From: Collinsella aerofaciens
GTDB taxonomy: Bacteria > Actinomycetota > Coriobacteriia > Coriobacteriales > Coriobacteriaceae
Reading direction: 5' to 3'
Assembly (NCBI RefSeq): GCF_901212495.1
Contig: NZ_CAAKNY010000088.1
Span: 1-7,259 of the forward strand
Length of the DNA: 7,259 nucleotides
The position numbers and the translations under genes are program-made. Below, one piece after another: positions 4,847 through 7,259 of the stretch (position 1 is its first letter; each line of letters begins with the position of its first letter). The notes below the pieces were generated by a model. It did not search any database. It saw only the letters and a list, made by a program, of their open reading frames with translations, and was not told where the DNA came from.

Positions 4847-7217
4847 CGATTACGCGCTGGTGGTGGCGCTCGATACTTCGACCGATATGCTTGCCTGCGC
4901 GGCAAGCTGGACTGATGGACAGACGGGCGAGGCGAAGCTGGTGAGTGGCGACCATATGTGTCGTCGCCATGCCAATGTGGAGCTCGTGAATACCGTCGAC
5001 AGCGTGCTTGCCCAGTCTGGCATGGACTGTGCTGACGTGGGCAGTTACGTCGTCGGTCGCGGTCCGGGTTCGTTTACCGGTGTGCGTATCGGCATTTCTA
5101 CCGCCAAGGGCTTGGCGCGCGGTGCCAACGTGCCGCTGTTAGGTGTGTCGACGCTCGATGCCTGCGCATGGACCGCGTGGAAGGCTGGCGTGCGCGGCAA
5201 GCTCGGCATTCTGGCCGATGCCGTGCGTGGCGAGGTGTATCCGGCTTTGTATATGCTGGGCGACGAGGGCCTCGAGCGTCAGTTTGAGCGCGAGCACGTG
5301 GTCAAGGCCGCCGTGGCGCTTGATGAGTGGCGCCAGGCCGCGGATTGGGACCAGGTTCAGCTGACTGGCGACGGTCTCGTGCGCTATGGCAAGCTGCTGG
5401 GCGAGGATGAGGCCGCTCGCTGCGTAGAGCGCGACTTGTGGTGGCCTTCGGGCGAGGGCCTCCTCCTTGCGCATGCCGCGGGTGACGGCGACCCGGCCCG
5501 CGTCCTACCGATCTATACGCGCCTTTCTGACGCCGAGGAAAACGAGCGCAAACGCCTGGGTCTTGCCGAGAGCGCGCAGAGCGAAATTACGGGCGTCGCC
5601 GATGAGCTCGCCGGTCGCCATCTGCAATTCCGCCCCATGGGTGCGGCGGACGCCGAGGGCGCGAGTGCGCTGGAGGCCGCCTGCTTTGAAGGCGCCGGGC
5701 ACGAGGCGTGGACGCCGGGCATGTTCCTGTCCGAGCTGGGCGAGGATGTTGCGGCGCCGCGCAGCTGGTGGGTGGCGCACGACGACGGTCAGCTGCTGGG
5801 ACTTGCCGGTGGCATGGTCGTAGACGGTGACGTGCAGATTCTGGATGTTGCCGTCGACCCGAAGCATCGCCGCGAGGGTATTGCCCGCAAGCTGCTGTCG
5901 CACGTGAGCTACGATGCCCAGATGCTCGGCTGTACGACCGCCTCGCTCGAGGTTGAGGATGGCAACGAGGGCGCTATTGCGCTCTATGCCTCCCTGGGCT
6001 TTGCCGAGGCGGGCTGCCGCCGCGATTACTACGGTGGTGGCAAAGATGCCATCATCATGACGGCGCCGCTGCCCTTGGTGCTCCCGGTCGACAACGCTTC
6101 GCCCGAGCCGACGGCGGCTGAGCATCGTGGATGGCCGCTATCTGCACCCGAGCGCACCGTTGAGGAGCGCGCTGAAATTGAGCGCCGTCGCCTGGTGCTT
6201 GCCATCGAGAGTTCGTGCGATGAGACGGCTGTGGCGATTATCGATGCGGACGGTAATATGCTGGCCAATCAGGTTTCGACGCAGATCGATTTTCATGCCC
6301 GTTTTGGCGGCGTAGTGCCCGAGATCGCTTCGCGCAAGCACGTCGAGGTGATCGTGAGCGTCGTGGACGCGGCGCTCGAGGACGCCGCGGCATCGCTTGG
6401 TCTTGAGGGCGGAGCTATCGCGCCGAGCGAACTCGCCGCTGTTGGCGTGACACAGGGTCCGGGCCTGGTGGGTGCTCTGGTGGTGGGCGTCGCCTTCGCC
6501 AAGGGCTTTGCCTATGCCGCCGGTAAACCGCTCGTGTGCGTCAACCATCTGGAGGGTCATCTGTTCGCCAACCTGCTGGCGCAGCCCGATCTCAAGCCGC
6601 CGTTTATCTTCACGCTCGTCTCGGGCGGTCATACCATGCTTGTTCACGTCAAGGCGTGGGGCGACTACGAGGTGCTCGGCGAGACGCTCGACGACGCCGT
6701 GGGTGAGGCCTTCGACAAGGTGGCTAAGGCGCTGGGTCTGGGCTATCCCGGCGGCCCCATCATCTCCAAACTGGCCGAGACGGGCAATCCCCGCGCGATT
6801 GACTTCCCCCGTGCGCTCAATAGTAGGGGAGACTATCGATTCTCGCTTTCGGGCCTTAAGACGGCCGTGACGCTCTACATTGAGCAGGAGACCAAAGCCG
6901 GGCGTACGATTCATCTGCCCGACCTGGCGGCTTCGTTTGAGGCCGCGGTCTTTGACGTTCAGTACAAGAAGGCCAAGAACGCGCTGCATGCCACCGGATG
7001 CAAGGAATACTGCATCGGCGGCGGCGTCTCGGCCAACCCGCATCTGCGCGAGATGATGATCAAGAAGCTCGGACGCCAGGGCATCCGTGTGACAGTGCCG
7101 CCTCTCTCGGCATGCACCGACAACGCCGCCATGATCGCGGAGGTCGCCCGCCGTAAATTCGACCGAGGAGAAATCTCCCCGTTCGACGTCGACGCCGATC
7201 CGAACATGACGCTGTAG
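4833..7217 (+). CDS. tsaB-rimI-tsaD: TsaB-RimI-TsaD fusion: t6A synthesis and S18 N-acetyltransferase
   Basis: One uninterrupted frame of 794 residues joins three normally separate proteins. Residues 1 to about 245 are TsaB, the inactive partner of TsaD: VALDTST (11-17), GRGPGSFTGVRIG (75-87) and DAVRGEVYPA (129-138). About 264-412 is a GNAT domain like RimI, which acetylates the N-terminal alanine of ribosomal protein S18: ILDVAVDPKHRREGIARKLL (336-355, acetyl-CoA loop RREGIA), LEVEDGNEGAIALYASLGF (372-390) and RRDYYGGGKDAIIM (396-409). About 453-794 is a full-length TsaD, the catalytic threonylcarbamoyl transferase: AIESSCDETAVAI (457-469), metal-binding NHLEGH (571-576, His572 and His576), SGGHTML (597-603), GGGVSANPHLR (729-739) and CTDNAAMI (761-768, metal ligand Asp763). 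The linkers (about 236-263 and 413-452) are charged and proline- or alanine-containing. No in-frame start with a good ribosome binding site precedes RimI or TsaD, so a single polypeptide is expected. It overlaps tsaE by 14 bases. Confidence 0.93.
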   Translation: MSLHNDYALVVALDTSTDMLACAASWTDGQTGEAKLVSGDHMCRRHANVELVNTVDSVLAQSGMDCADVGSYVVGRGPGSFTGVRIGISTAKGLARGANVPLLGVSTLDACAWTAWKAGVRGKLGILADAVRGEVYPALYMLGDEGLERQFEREHVVKAAVALDEWRQAADWDQVQLTGDGLVRYGKLLGEDEAARCVERDLWWPSGEGLLLAHAAGDGDPARVLPIYTRLSDAEENERKRLGLAESAQSEITGVADELAGRHLQFRPMGAADAEGASALEAACFEGAGHEAWTPGMFLSELGEDVAAPRSWWVAHDDGQLLGLAGGMVVDGDVQILDVAVDPKHRREGIARKLLSHVSYDAQMLGCTTASLEVEDGNEGAIALYASLGFAEAGCRRDYYGGGKDAIIMTAPLPLVLPVDNASPEPTAAEHRGWPLSAPERTVEERAEIERRRLVLAIESSCDETAVAIIDADGNMLANQVSTQIDFHARFGGVVPEIASRKHVEVIVSVVDAALEDAAASLGLEGGAIAPSELAAVGVTQGPGLVGALVVGVAFAKGFAYAAGKPLVCVNHLEGHLFANLLAQPDLKPPFIFTLVSGGHTMLVHVKAWGDYEVLGETLDDAVGEAFDKVAKALGLGYPGGPIISKLAETGNPRAIDFPRALNSRGDYRFSLSGLKTAVTLYIEQETKAGRTIHLPDLAASFEAAVFDVQYKKAKNALHATGCKEYCIGGGVSANPHLREMMIKKLGRQGIRVTVPPLSACTDNAAMIAEVARRKFDRGEISPFDVDADPNMTL

Positions 7218-7228
7218 CTGGTACGGCG

Positions 7229-7241
7229 CGGTCCCCGACCG
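7229..7241 (+). other. Small hairpin downstream of the operon
   Basis: CGGTC (7229-7233) and GACCG (7237-7241) can pair around a CCC loop just after the fusion gene's stop. An alternative pairing, CCCC (7233-7236) with GGGG (7244-7247), overlaps it. No T-tract follows before the window ends, so I cannot call a terminator. It may be part of a larger structure cut off by the right edge. Confidence 0.3.
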
Positions 7242-7259
7242 GAGGGGCCGGATATAAGG

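Noticed and set aside
6162..6194. Internal start for a separate TsaD: GAGGAG at 6162-6167 ahead of ATT 6177 or GTG 6195
   Set aside because: GAGGAG encodes Glu-Glu in a charged linker. ATT is a very rare start, and the GTG is 27 bases away. The frame is continuous, so a single polypeptide is the simpler reading.
6138..7043. Minus-strand open frame (301 residues) opposite TsaD
   Set aside because: The sense strand encodes a fully conserved TsaD, and the antisense product looks like no known protein. The same applies to minus 4055-4831 and 5505-6125.
7229..7259. Intrinsic terminator or promoter (TATAAG at 7253-7258) after the operon
   Set aside because: The hairpin is short and lacks a T-tract, and TATAAG has no visible -35 partner or downstream gene before the window ends.

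Overview
The window looks like chromosomal, housekeeping DNA from a moderately high-GC Gram-positive bacterium. My best guess is an actinobacterium of the class Coriobacteriia (Collinsella-like). The reasons are the gene order, Shine-Dalgarno-led genes in a tightly packed operon, and one reading frame that joins TsaB, RimI and TsaD. This placement rests on family knowledge and memory, not on a search. I see no mobile element, CRISPR array, phage gene or tRNA gene.

Layout. Positions 1-98 are a hairpin-rich non-coding spacer. A 5S rRNA gene (about 103-221) follows, wrapped in an extended processing stem and closed by a strong intrinsic terminator (257-286). A short intergenic stretch (287-393) carries a candidate promoter with a small palindrome in its spacer. 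Six genes follow on the + strand, all in one direction: acpS (394-933), nnr (934-2550), alr (2553-3698), a type 4 uracil-DNA glycosylase (3707-4327), tsaE (4340-4846) and the tsaB-rimI-tsaD fusion (4833-7217). Gaps between genes run from 12 bases down to a 14-base overlap, so they almost certainly form one operon. The last 42 bases hold a small hairpin but no T-tract, so the operon's end is not resolved.

How the genes work together. AcpS switches on the acyl carrier protein for fatty acid synthesis. Nnr repairs damaged NAD(P)H. Alr makes D-alanine for the cell wall. The glycosylase removes uracil from DNA. TsaE with the TsaB and TsaD parts of the fusion makes the t6A37 modification of ANN-decoding tRNAs, and the RimI part is expected to acetylate ribosomal protein S18. 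The linkage acpS/nnr/alr/tsaE/tsaB/rimI/tsaD is a known grouping in Gram-positive bacteria. The glycosylase between alr and tsaE is the less usual member.

The most noteworthy points are the three-domain fusion, a roughly 50-residue helical tail on AcpS, mutually exclusive pairings around the 5S 5' end, and a rise in GC from about 50% in acpS to about 65-70% in parts of the fusion gene. I do not see a convincing previously undescribed system. The window is mostly well-understood core biology with unusual architecture.
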